5,481 nucleotides of DNA, taken from an uncultured Clostridia bacterium (GTDB lineage: Bacteria > Bacillota > Clostridia > TANB77 > CAG-508). The translations under genes were made by a program, and so were the position numbers. The notes under the pieces were generated by a model that was given only the letters and a program-made list of their open reading frames with translations, did no database searches and was not told the DNA's origin. Position 1 is the stretch's first letter. Every line of letters begins with the position of its first letter. Positions 1 through 5,406 of the stretch are shown piece after piece. The stretch lies in NCBI GenBank assembly GCA_934177555.1, contig CAKPPL010000077.1, positions 1-5,481 on the forward strand, written 5' to 3'.

Positions 1-806
1 AATTAAATAAACTAATAAAAGATGTATGTACAAATATTGATAATTACAATTTAGGAGTAGCATTAGATAATATTTATGAATTTATATGGAATGAATTTTG
101 CGATTGGTATATAGAAATTGCTAAAACTAGATTATATAATAAAGATTGTGAATCAAGAGTAGCTGCTCAATATGTATTATATAATGTGTTACAAGATTCT
201 TTAAAATTGTTACATCCATTTATGCCATTTGTAACAGAAAAAATTTATAAATGTTTATCAAGCAAAGAAGAAAGCATAATGATTAGTGAATATCCAAAAT
301 ATGATGAAAATTTGATATTTGAACAAGAAGAAAATTATATAGAAGAAATAAAAAATATAATTACAGAAATAAGAAATATTAGAGCAAATATGAATGTACA
401 TCCAAGTAAGAAATCAAAACTAATAATTATAACTAAAACATATAAAAAAGAAATTATGGAATCTAAAGAATTTCTTCAAAAACTTGGATTTGCAAATGAA
501 ATCATAATAAAAGAAGAAAAAGATGATATTCCTCAAAATTCAATAAATGTACTTTCAGCAAACTTAGAAATTTATATACCTTTTAATGATTTAGTAGATT
601 TAAACGAAGAATTACAAAGATTAGAAAAAGAAAAAGAAAAATGCATATTTGAAAGAGATAGAGCAAATGGTATGCTAAATAATGAAGGATTTATGCAAAA
701 AGCTCCAGAAACTAAAAAACAAGAAATTAAAGACAAAAAAATAAAATATGAAGAACAATTAATTACAATAAATGCAAGAATAGAAGAATTAAAAAAGAAT
801 ATATAA
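1..806 (+). CDS. valS: Valyl-tRNA synthetase, C-terminal part (5' end outside window)
   Basis: Charges tRNA(Val) with valine in the cytoplasm (class I aminoacyl-tRNA synthetase). Reading from base 3, the frame is open from the left edge, so about 267 C-terminal residues of a protein normally near 880 are visible; the catalytic HIGH and KMSKS motifs lie upstream, out of view. What is visible is the anticodon-binding helical domain, with the hallmark stretches ALDNIYEFIWNEFCDWYIE and LLHPFMPFVTEKIY, followed by the C-terminal tRNA-binding coiled coil, rich in E, K and R, with the typical phrase FMQKAPE about 40 residues before the end. A GTG at 186 is internal to the domain and not a start. The end is intact and is followed 6 bases later by an intrinsic terminator, so it is probably the last gene of its transcript. 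Family assignment is firm; no oddities seen. Confidence 0.95.
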   Translation, partial: LNKLIKDVCTNIDNYNLGVALDNIYEFIWNEFCDWYIEIAKTRLYNKDCESRVAAQYVLYNVLQDSLKLLHPFMPFVTEKIYKCLSSKEESIMISEYPKYDENLIFEQEENYIEEIKNIITEIRNIRANMNVHPSKKSKLIIITKTYKKEIMESKEFLQKLGFANEIIIKEEKDDIPQNSINVLSANLEIYIPFNDLVDLNEELQRLEKEKEKCIFERDRANGMLNNEGFMQKAPETKKQEIKDKKIKYEEQLITINARIEELKKNI

Positions 807-812
807 ATTTAT

Positions 813-848
813 AATACACTGTCAATCAAAATTTGACAGTGTATTTTT
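813..848 (+). terminator. Intrinsic terminator after valS
   Basis: A perfect 13-bp inverted repeat (AATACACTGTCAA at 813-825 with TTGACAGTGTATT at 833-845) encloses a 7-base loop and runs into a T tract at 844-848. It starts 6 bases after the valS stop codon. It separates valS from the sporulation genes, so yabP should have its own promoter in 849-930. Confidence 0.9.
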
Positions 849-946
849 ATATAAAAAGCTTGATTGAAGTTCTAAAAAAGACAAACCATGCATAAGATAA
901 TTTAGTAAAAGTATTATCAATCTCAAGAGAAAGGAGAGAAGAAAAT

Positions 947-1246
947 ATGATAGAAGAAAGAAAAAATATTGCTCCAAACAATAATATTATTCAAAATATA
1001 ATATTAGAAAATAGAGAAAAACTAAGTATATCAGGAGTAAATGATGTACTAAATTTTGATGACCAAATAGTAATGGTAGATACTGAATTAGGATTGTTAA
1101 CAGTAAAAGGTGAAAATATAAGAATAACAAAATTAAGTTTAGATACAACAGAAGTTATAATAGAAGGAGAAATTGCAAGTATTGCATATAGTCAAAATAA
1201 ACAAGAAAAATCATCTGGAACAATATTAAGCAAAATTTTTAAGTAA
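947..1246 (+). CDS. yabP: Sporulation protein YabP
   Basis: Small protein of the YabP family (99 residues, the family's usual length). In Bacillus subtilis the yabP-yabQ genes are transcribed in the mother cell under sigma-E and are tied to spore coat/cortex formation. The sequence shows the family pattern: an N-terminal stretch ending ENREKLSISGVNDVLNFDD (about residues 22-40), the core LGLLTVKGENIRITKLSLDT (about 49-68), a beta strand EVIIEGEIASIAYS and a C-terminal tail ending in LSKIFK. There is no signal peptide or membrane segment. The start is set by AAGGAGAG at 931-938, eight bases before ATG. yabQ follows 12 bases after the stop, so the two are co-transcribed. I looked for a sigma-E promoter between 849 and 930: CATAAGAT at 891-898 resembles a -10 (CATACANT), but no matching -35 is seen, so sigma-E control is inferred from the family only. 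Confidence 0.92.
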   Translation: MIEERKNIAPNNNIIQNIILENREKLSISGVNDVLNFDDQIVMVDTELGLLTVKGENIRITKLSLDTTEVIIEGEIASIAYSQNKQEKSSGTILSKIFK

Positions 1247-1258
1247 GGTGAGTTATAA

Positions 1259-1708
1259 ATGGTTGAAAATCAAGCATATTTGTTTTTAGTTTTTTCATTA
1301 ACCGGAATAATAATTGGTATAATATATGATATATTTAGAGTACTAAGAAAAAGTTTTAAAACATCTGATATTATAACATATTTTGAAGATATATTATTTT
1401 GGATTATTACTGGTATTTTGATATTATATAATATATGGTTCTTTAATAATGGTGAAATACGTATATTTATGTTTTTAGGAATATTAATAGGAATATTAAT
1501 TTATATATTAATTTTAAGTAATATAACCAGAAAAACACTATTTTTATTCTTTAATATACTAAAAAAGTTAATTAATTCTATAAAATTTATTTTTAATCCT
1601 ATTATTTTAATAATTACAAAATTATATAAAAAAATATTACATATTATTACAAAAAATATAGAAAAATTTAACATTAAAAAGGGGAAAGTTGAAAAAAATG
1701 GAGAATAA
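1259..1708 (+). CDS. yabQ: Spore cortex biosynthesis membrane protein YabQ
   Basis: Integral membrane protein of the Spore_YabQ family; in B. subtilis YabQ is needed for cortex peptidoglycan formation and sits in the forespore outer membrane. The 149-residue product has hydrophobic helices at about 7-24, 45-62 and 67-86, and a fourth hydrophobic stretch near 105-122, followed by a strongly basic tail. Family landmarks are YDIFRVLRK (23-31) at the end of helix 1, the acidic EDILFW (43-48) opening helix 2, and NNGEIR (63-68) leading into a Gly-containing helix 3. The Shine-Dalgarno AAGGTGAG at 1245-1252 overlaps the yabP stop codon, fixing ATG 1259 and implying translational coupling. The remainder after helix 3 is low in complexity (K, I, N) and poorly conserved in this family generally. 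Identification rests on the motifs together with position between yabP and divIC. Confidence 0.9.
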   Translation: MVENQAYLFLVFSLTGIIIGIIYDIFRVLRKSFKTSDIITYFEDILFWIITGILILYNIWFFNNGEIRIFMFLGILIGILIYILILSNITRKTLFLFFNILKKLINSIKFIFNPIILIITKLYKKILHIITKNIEKFNIKKGKVEKNGE

Positions 1709-1747
1709 TATATATGTAAGATATTTTATATAACATGGAGATTACTT

Positions 1748-2029
1748 ATGAAAAAAAACAAATTATTTAGAAACATATTAATTATAGCCTTTATAGCATG
1801 GCTTGTAATTTTAATTAAACAGCAATTAAATATTTTTCAATATAAAGATGAACTAAAAACATTATCTTCAAAAATAGAAGTAGCAGAAGAAGAATTAAAT
1901 CAAAACAAACAAAATTTAGAAACTGAAAAGAAAAATACAAGTTCACCAGAATATATAGAAAAATTAGCACGTGAAAAACTAGGAATGTATTTACAAAATG
2001 AAAGAGTTTATGTCGATAGTAACAAATAA
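1748..2029 (+). CDS. divIC: Septum formation initiator, DivIC/FtsB family
   Basis: Bitopic division protein that works with FtsL and DivIB/FtsQ in the divisome subcomplex activating septal wall synthesis. The 93-residue product has a short basic cytoplasmic N-terminus, one membrane helix at about 9-23, an extracytoplasmic coiled coil at about 30-63 (regularly spaced L, I and E) and the family signature SPEYIEKLAREKLGM at 66-80, followed by the usual short tail. This is the normal size for DivIC (about 90-125 residues). GGAG at 1737-1740 supports ATG 1748. It lies 39 bases after yabQ, and the order yabP-yabQ-divIC is the same as in Bacillus, which favours DivIC over an FtsL paralogue; in Bacillus an S1-domain gene (yabR) follows, but here a terminator and then rho follow instead. 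A single promoter upstream of yabP would make division-gene expression partly sporulation-linked; no separate promoter is obvious in the 39-base gap. Confidence 0.9.
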   Translation: MKKNKLFRNILIIAFIAWLVILIKQQLNIFQYKDELKTLSSKIEVAEEELNQNKQNLETEKKNTSSPEYIEKLAREKLGMYLQNERVYVDSNK

Positions 2030-2068
2030 ATCCTTAAAACATTCAAGTTTTGAGGATTTATATTTTAT
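2027..2068 (+). terminator. Intrinsic terminator after divIC, overlapping its stop codon
   Basis: TAAATCCTTAAAAC (2027-2040) pairs with GTTTTGAGGATTTA (2047-2060), 14 bp with one G-U pair and a 6-base loop, followed by a T/A-rich tract TATTTTATATTTTT. The left arm begins with the divIC stop codon itself. The T tract is interrupted by A, so termination may be less efficient than at the valS site. Confidence 0.75.
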
Positions 2069-2079
2069 ATTTTTATAAT
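2050..2079 (+). promoter_or_regulatory. Candidate sigma-A promoter for rho
   Basis: TATAAT at 2074-2079 is a perfect -10 and TTGAGG at 2050-2055 is a 4/6 -35 with an 18-base spacer. The start of transcription would be near 2086, giving a leader of roughly 48 bases before rho. The -35 lies inside the descending arm of the divIC terminator. In such AT-rich DNA TATAAT occurs by chance, so this is moderate evidence only; the position between a terminator and a gene supports it. Confidence 0.45.
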
Positions 2080-2133
2080 ATTTAATCAAAAAACACACCC
2101 AGAAAAACAAAAATAAATAGGAGGTATAGAGTT

Positions 2134-3486
2134 ATGTTAGAATTAGAAAACATGACATTATTAGAATTGAAAAATTTTGCAAAAGAACACAATATTAAGA
2201 ATATTTCAAAACTAAAAAAAGATGAATTAATTGAATTATTAAAACAAATTCAAAAAACATCTGAGCCAGTAGAAGAAGTAGATAAAGAGATAAGATATGA
2301 TGAAAATGATGAAGAACAAATAGAAGTAAATGATTCTATAATTGATTATAAAGTAACAAATGAAGATGATAGAATAGTAGAAGGAATACTTGAAGTACTA
2401 CCTGATGGATATGGATTTTTAAGAGGAGAAAATTATTTATCTAGTCCAAAAGATGTATATATTTCTCCAATACAAATAAGAAGATTCAAATTAGATACAG
2501 GAGATATAATAAAAGGAATATCAAGAACTAAAGAAGGAGAAAAATTTCCATCACTTATATTTGTTGGAGAAGTAAATGGAGAACATCCTGAAAAAGCAGC
2601 AAGAAGAAAAAGATTTGATGAATTAACACCAATATACCCAAATGAAAGATTAAAATTAGAAACAAAACCTACAGAATATGCAATGAGAATAATTGATCTA
2701 ATTTCTCCTATTGGAAAGGGACAAAGAGGTATGATTGTTGCTCCACCAAAAGTTGGAAAAACAACATTATTAAAGAAAATAGCTAATAGTATTTCTGCAA
2801 ACAATCCAGAAGTAGAATTAATTGTATTATTAATAGATGAAAGACCTGAAGAAGTTACAGATATGAAACGTTCTATAAATGGACAAGTTATATATTCAAC
2901 ATTTGATGAAATGCCAGAACATCATGTAAAAGTTGCAGAAATGGTATTAGAAAGAGCGAAAAGACTTATAGAACATAATAGAGATGTAGTAATATTATTA
3001 GATAGTATCACTAGATTAGCACGTGCTTATAACTTAGTTATGCCTTCATCTGGAAAGACATTATCAGGTGGTTTAGACCCTGCAGCATTACATAAACCAA
3101 AGAAATTTTTTGGAGCTGCAAGAAATATAGAAAATGGTGGAAGTCTAACAATTTTAGCAACAGCATTAATTGAAACAGGAAGCAGAATGGATGATGTTAT
3201 TTTTGAAGAATTCAAAGGAACAGGTAATATGGAAGTACATCTAGACAGAAAATTATCTGAAAAACGTATTTTCCCTGCAATAGATGTAAATAAATCTGGA
3301 ACTAGAAGAGAAGATTTATTATTAACAAAACCTGAACTTGATACAGTATTTGCATTAAGAAAAGCATTAAATAACTTACCTGTTTCAGATGTTACAGAGC
3401 AAATTATTTCACAAATGACACAAACTAAAAATAACGAAGAATTTATTATAAGAATGGATTCTTATTTAAGAAATTATAAAAACTAA
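2134..3486 (+). CDS. rho: Transcription termination factor Rho
   Basis: Homohexameric RNA-dependent ATPase/translocase that binds unstructured nascent RNA and dissociates elongating RNA polymerase. The 450-residue product is complete. Order: N-terminal helical Rho_N domain (about 1-40, [15 protein letters not shown]), an acidic linker (about 44-83, mostly E and D), the OB-fold primary RNA site (PDGYGFLR, 90-97), then the RecA-like motor. Key residues align with E. coli Rho at a constant offset of 25: Walker A PPKVGKT with K209 (E. coli K184), catalytic E236 (E211), Walker B D290 in [12 protein letters not shown] (D265), Q-loop [10 protein letters not shown]361 in FKGTGNME (K336) and arginine finger R391 in SGTR (R366). 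S291, K361 and G362 match E. coli bicyclomycin-contact positions, so sensitivity to that drug is predicted. AGGAGGT at 2119-2125 fixes ATG 2134. It appears monocistronic: a candidate promoter and terminators flank it. The acidic linker makes it about 30 residues longer than E. coli Rho, as is common in Bacillota. Confidence 0.98.
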   Translation: MLELENMTLLELKNFAKEHNIKNISKLKKDELIELLKQIQKTSEPVEEVDKEIRYDENDEEQIEVNDSIIDYKVTNEDDRIVEGILEVLPDGYGFLRGENYLSSPKDVYISPIQIRRFKLDTGDIIKGISRTKEGEKFPSLIFVGEVNGEHPEKAARRKRFDELTPIYPNERLKLETKPTEYAMRIIDLISPIGKGQRGMIVAPPKVGKTTLLKKIANSISANNPEVELIVLLIDERPEEVTDMKRSINGQVIYSTFDEMPEHHVKVAEMVLERAKRLIEHNRDVVILLDSITRLARAYNLVMPSSGKTLSGGLDPAALHKPKKFFGAARNIENGGSLTILATALIETGSRMDDVIFEEFKGTGNMEVHLDRKLSEKRIFPAIDVNKSGTRREDLLLTKPELDTVFALRKALNNLPVSDVTEQIISQMTQTKNNEEFIIRMDSYLRNYKN

Positions 3487-3516
3487 AGAGATATTTGTGT
3501 ATCTCTTTTAATTTTA
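3485..3516 (+). terminator. Intrinsic terminator after rho, overlapping its stop codon
   Basis: AAAGAGATA (3485-3493) pairs perfectly with TATCTCTTT (3500-3508) around a 6-base loop, followed by TTAATTTT. The stem begins at the second base of the rho stop codon. A 9-bp stem with an A-interrupted T tract is a moderate terminator. Confidence 0.75.
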
Positions 3517-3562
3517 ATATTTATTTAATATTTTAACTTTATAATAAATTAAGGTGGTTGAT

Positions 3563-3814
3563 ATGAGAATATTAATTGTAGAAGATGAATTCAATATTGC
3601 AGATGTGGTAGCGAATAGATTAAGAAAAGAAAATTATATTGTAGATATTTTTGAAGATGGAGAAGAAGGATTAGATAATGCAATAAAACACAGTGAAGAA
3701 AATGGAGAAATTAATATAACTCTTGAAAAAAATAAAAATAATATTATATTAAAGGTAAGTAATAAAGGAAAAGAAATCCCAAAAGAAATACAGGAAAAGA
3801 TATTCGAATTTTGA
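3563..3814 (+). pseudogene. Collapsed two-component system: response regulator N-terminus fused in frame to histidine kinase ATPase fragment
   Basis: An open frame of 83 residues made of two unrelated signalling pieces. Residues 1-37 (MRILIVEDEFNIADVVANRL...) are the start of an OmpR-type receiver domain, with the acidic pocket E7-D8-E9. From L37-D38-N39-A40 the sequence becomes a histidine kinase HATPase_c domain: N-box DNAIKHSEENG (38-48), a strand ITLEKNKNNIILKVSNKG, the G1-like VSNKGKEIP (65-73) and the run-up EIQEKIFE to the F-box, where it stops at TGA. Missing are the receiver's phospho-acceptor Asp, switch Thr and Lys, the DNA-binding domain, the kinase sensor, the phospho-acceptor His and the G2 box. 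It therefore cannot signal as a normal pair, and I read it as a remnant of adjacent rr-hk genes joined by an internal deletion at TTAGATAATGC (3671-3681). AAGGTGG at 3551-3557 places the start at ATG 3563 rather than GTG 3554, which lies within that site. It may still be translated as a small chimeric protein. Confidence 0.8.
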
Positions 3815-3838
3815 GACAACATTATATACATAATGAAG

Positions 3839-3867
3839 TTGCACATAATATAAAATTATGTTATAAT
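3839..3867 (+). promoter_or_regulatory. Sigma-A promoter with extended -10 for the orphan gene at 3933
   Basis: TTGCAC (3839-3844), a 17-base spacer and TATAAT (3862-3867) preceded by TGT (3859-3861), i.e. a perfect extended -10. The -35 keeps only the TTG of the consensus, which an extended -10 can tolerate. Transcription would start near 3874, leaving a leader of about 59 bases. It lies just after the stop of the two-component remnant, so the orphan gene is likely expressed independently. Confidence 0.6.
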
Positions 3868-3876
3868 TAATAAGAT

Positions 3877-3895
3877 AATGCTCAAGAGCATTTTG
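3877..3895 (+). other. Short hairpin at the 5' end of the orphan-gene leader
   Basis: AATGCTC (3877-3883) and GAGCATT (3886-3892) form a perfect palindrome, giving at least a 6-bp stem with a CAAG tetraloop, followed by TTTG. It would sit within the first 20 bases of the predicted transcript, where it could stabilise the mRNA. Alternatively it is a decayed terminator of the former two-component operon; the T run (four) is short. Confidence 0.4.
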
Positions 3896-3932
3896 TAACT
3901 GTTAACCAAAGTATATATTTGGAGGAAAAACT

Positions 3933-4232
3933 ATGCTAGTAATGTTATCTCTTGAAACATCCATTGAAATTACTGAAACTGGAAAAATTTACTGTGAACA
4001 CATTGACATTGAATTTGTCAAACATTTTTTAAGACTATTTGCACTTTTTATTGAGGAAGATCAAATAAAGTACTATAAAATGAATAAAGGTATGGTAAAC
4101 TTTAACAAAAAAGATGTGGTAATTTCTTTTGGAATTATTCTGACTGATGCAGAGTTTGAAGTCAGGAATTTGCTTTCATCAATGTCTTTTGATGAAACAA
4201 AAGAATTTGTCTCTAAAATAGTAGAAATCTAG
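3933..4232 (+). CDS. Hypothetical protein, 99 residues, no recognised family
   Basis: I do not recognise this protein. It is a single compact, acidic-to-neutral soluble product with no signal peptide and no convincing membrane helix. It begins with two beta-like stretches (LVMLSLETSIEITETGKIYCEHID), then an amphipathic helix about 28-43 (FVKHFLRLFALFIEED), another beta-rich part (VVISFGIILT, about 65-74) and a C-terminal helix FDETKEFVSKIVE. GGAGG at 3921-3925 fixes ATG 3933. It has its own promoter and terminator, so it is a stand-alone transcript. Codon use differs from the neighbours: Ile is ATT 9, ATA 2, ATC 1, against ATT 6, ATA 10 in yabP, a gene of equal length, and 11 codons end in C against 3. 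That suggests later acquisition, or a different expression level. It is a real gene by its signals; function unknown. Confidence 0.7.
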   Translation: MLVMLSLETSIEITETGKIYCEHIDIEFVKHFLRLFALFIEEDQIKYYKMNKGMVNFNKKDVVISFGIILTDAEFEVRNLLSSMSFDETKEFVSKIVEI

Positions 4233-4239
4233 GAGATAA

Positions 4240-4276
4240 AAAGGGTTAGTTAAATATAAGCTAATCCTTTATTTTT
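4240..4276 (+). terminator. Intrinsic terminator after the orphan gene
   Basis: AAAGGGTTAG (4240-4249) pairs with CTAATCCTTT (4261-4270) with one G-U pair; the stem may extend by two more pairs into the 11-base loop. A run of five T follows at 4272-4276. It begins 7 bases after the stop codon. Confidence 0.85.
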
Positions 4277-4351
4277 CAAGAAAGACAACTACCTCAACAA
4301 TGTAAGAACATAAAATGGCTAACAATAAAAGATAGTAATTTATAAATTCAT

Positions 4352-4382
4352 TTGAAAAGTTAATTAAATAACAAATTACAAT
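4352..4382 (+). promoter_or_regulatory. Weak candidate promoter for the iron-sulfur membrane protein
   Basis: TTGAAA (4352-4357) is a 5/6 match to the -35 and TACAAT (4377-4382) a 5/6 match to the -10, but the spacer is 19 bases, longer than ideal. Because a terminator lies upstream at 4240-4276, some promoter is expected between 4277 and 4400; this is the best pair I can see. The rest of that gap (4277-4351) shows no recognisable feature. Confidence 0.35.
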
Positions 4383-4415
4383 TATGTATTGATAAAATAA
4401 TGCAAGGAGAAAGAT

Positions 4416-5255
4416 ATGTTAAAATGGAGTAAAGAAAATAAAATTATTTTAATAATGATGTTAATATTTGAAACTATAGCAATATCGTTATTTGTAACAA
4501 AAGCGAATTTATTTTATTTAGTGAACTTTAATTATATAGGAATTTGCTTATCAGTTGGAATGTACTTAATGTCACATAAAGTTAAATATGCAAGAAACTT
4601 TGTTCAATGTGCTGTTGGATTATATATGCTCGTGTATTTAGGAATTATATGTAGAGAAAATATGCAAATTGAAGGCTTTTGGTACTACTTGTTTTTAGGT
4701 GTATTTGAAGCTGCAACAATACATTATTTTGTTGCTAAAATAGCAGGACCAATATTCTTTGGCAGAGGTTGGTGTGGATATGCTTGTTGGACAGGAATGG
4801 TATTAGATTTATTACCATATAAAACACCTAAAAATAGTAGAAAAAATTTAGGATGGATTAAATATATAATGTTTTTATTATCATTAACATTTGTGGCATC
4901 ACTATTTATATTTAAGGTAGATAACATAGAGAATATAATGTTTTGGACTTTCATAATTGGAAATATAGTGTATTATGCTTTAGGAATAACACTTGCTTTT
5001 ATATTTAAAGATAATAGAGCTTTTTGCAAATACATATGTCCTATAACTGTTTTCCTAAAACCTGCAAGTTATTTTTCATATTTTAGAGTTAAATGTGATC
5101 ATAATAAATGTATTAATTGCAAAAAATGTATAAAAAATTGTCCAATGAATGTGGACATGTTAGATGATTCAAGAAAAAGGAAAAATGGGACTGAATGCAT
5201 ACTTTGCTGTAAATGCATTAAAGAATGTCCTAAAAATGCACTTGATTTAAAGTAA
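4416..5255 (+). CDS. Membrane-bound 4Fe-4S ferredoxin-type protein (NapH/CcoG-like)
   Basis: Probable membrane electron-transfer protein; partner and substrate unknown. The 279-residue product has about six hydrophobic helices (roughly 9-27, 33-50, 60-78, 88-112, 148-168, 172-196). Two cysteine pairs typical of this superfamily lie next to the membrane: GRGWCGYACW (C120, C124) and FCKYICP (C204, C208). A cytoplasmic tail then carries two complete 4Fe-4S motifs, C232-x2-C235-x2-C238-x3-C242-P and C261-x2-C264-x2-C267-x3-C271-P, with additional cysteines at 227 and 265. This is the Fer4_5 plus ferredoxin layout seen in NapH, CcoG/RdxA and many unassigned clostridial proteins. The first pair has Trp instead of the more usual Pro after the second Cys. 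AAGGAGA at 4404-4410 fixes ATG 4416. No oxidase, nitrate reductase or other redox partner gene is visible, so naming it napH or ccoG would be unjustified. It seems to be transcribed alone or with the downstream gene. Confidence 0.88.
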   Translation: MLKWSKENKIILIMMLIFETIAISLFVTKANLFYLVNFNYIGICLSVGMYLMSHKVKYARNFVQCAVGLYMLVYLGIICRENMQIEGFWYYLFLGVFEAATIHYFVAKIAGPIFFGRGWCGYACWTGMVLDLLPYKTPKNSRKNLGWIKYIMFLLSLTFVASLFIFKVDNIENIMFWTFIIGNIVYYALGITLAFIFKDNRAFCKYICPITVFLKPASYFSYFRVKCDHNKCINCKKCIKNCPMNVDMLDDSRKRKNGTECILCCKCIKECPKNALDLK

Positions 5256-5348
5256 TTGAATGAGGAAAAATGATTATGGAAAGAAGTGTATTAAAGCATT
5301 CATTCATTAATAACAAAAATAATTTATAATAAAAGTCTTATACTATGG

Positions 5349-5387
5349 TTGAATGATTGAACGATATTTTGAACGATTGAACGATTG
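5349..5387 (+). repeat. Direct repeats of TTGAAYGA upstream of the deacylase gene
   Basis: Four copies of an octamer start at 5349 (TTGAATGA), 5357, 5369 and 5377 (TTGAACGA each), followed by a partial TTG. Because the starts are spaced 8, 12 and 8 bases, the array is also a 20-base unit repeated twice, close to two turns of the helix. A further TTGAATGA lies at 5256-5263, right after the stop of the upstream gene. The array ends 5 bases before the Shine-Dalgarno of the next gene, so it is in its promoter or leader. It could be an operator for a repeat-binding regulator, or simple replication slippage; I do not know a matching regulator. Confidence 0.6.
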
Positions 5388-5406
5388 TAAATGGAGGTAA
5401 GTAGCT

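Noticed and set aside
860..901. Sigma-A promoter for yabP from TTGATT (860-865) and GATAAT (896-901)
   Set aside because: The spacer would be 30 bases, far too long; a sigma-E site is expected for this operon but I cannot identify both boxes.
2433..2804. Open frame of 123 codons on the minus strand inside rho
   Set aside because: It is the complement of the strongly conserved rho motor and RNA-binding regions, with no ribosome site or recognisable domain; a shadow frame.
3540..3545. TATAAT upstream of the two-component remnant as a promoter
   Set aside because: Transcription would begin at about 3552, inside the Shine-Dalgarno, and no -35 is present; likely chance in AT-rich DNA.
3634..3846. 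Minus-strand open frame of 70 codons across the two-component remnant
   Set aside because: The plus strand encodes clear receiver and kinase motifs here; the reverse frame is hydrophobic only because it is the complement of K/E-rich codons.
3854..3868. AATTAT-GTT-ATAATT inverted repeat as a terminator or operator
   Set aside because: It is AT-only with a 3-base loop and coincides with the extended -10, so the symmetry is probably incidental.
4277..4415. Riboswitch or small RNA in the gap before the Fe-S membrane gene
   Set aside because: No conserved riboswitch core, T-box or stable GC-containing hairpin is visible beyond the preceding terminator.
4724..4954. Minus-strand open frame inside the iron-sulfur membrane gene
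   Set aside because: Opposite strand of a well-supported gene, no start signals, no known motif.
5270..5329. Short plus-strand frame of 19 codons (MIMERSVLKHSFINNKNNL) between the Fe-S gene and the deacylase gene
   Set aside because: There is a weak GAGG upstream, but spacing is too short for the first ATG, composition is that of the surrounding AT-rich DNA, and nothing indicates conservation. A leader peptide cannot be excluded.
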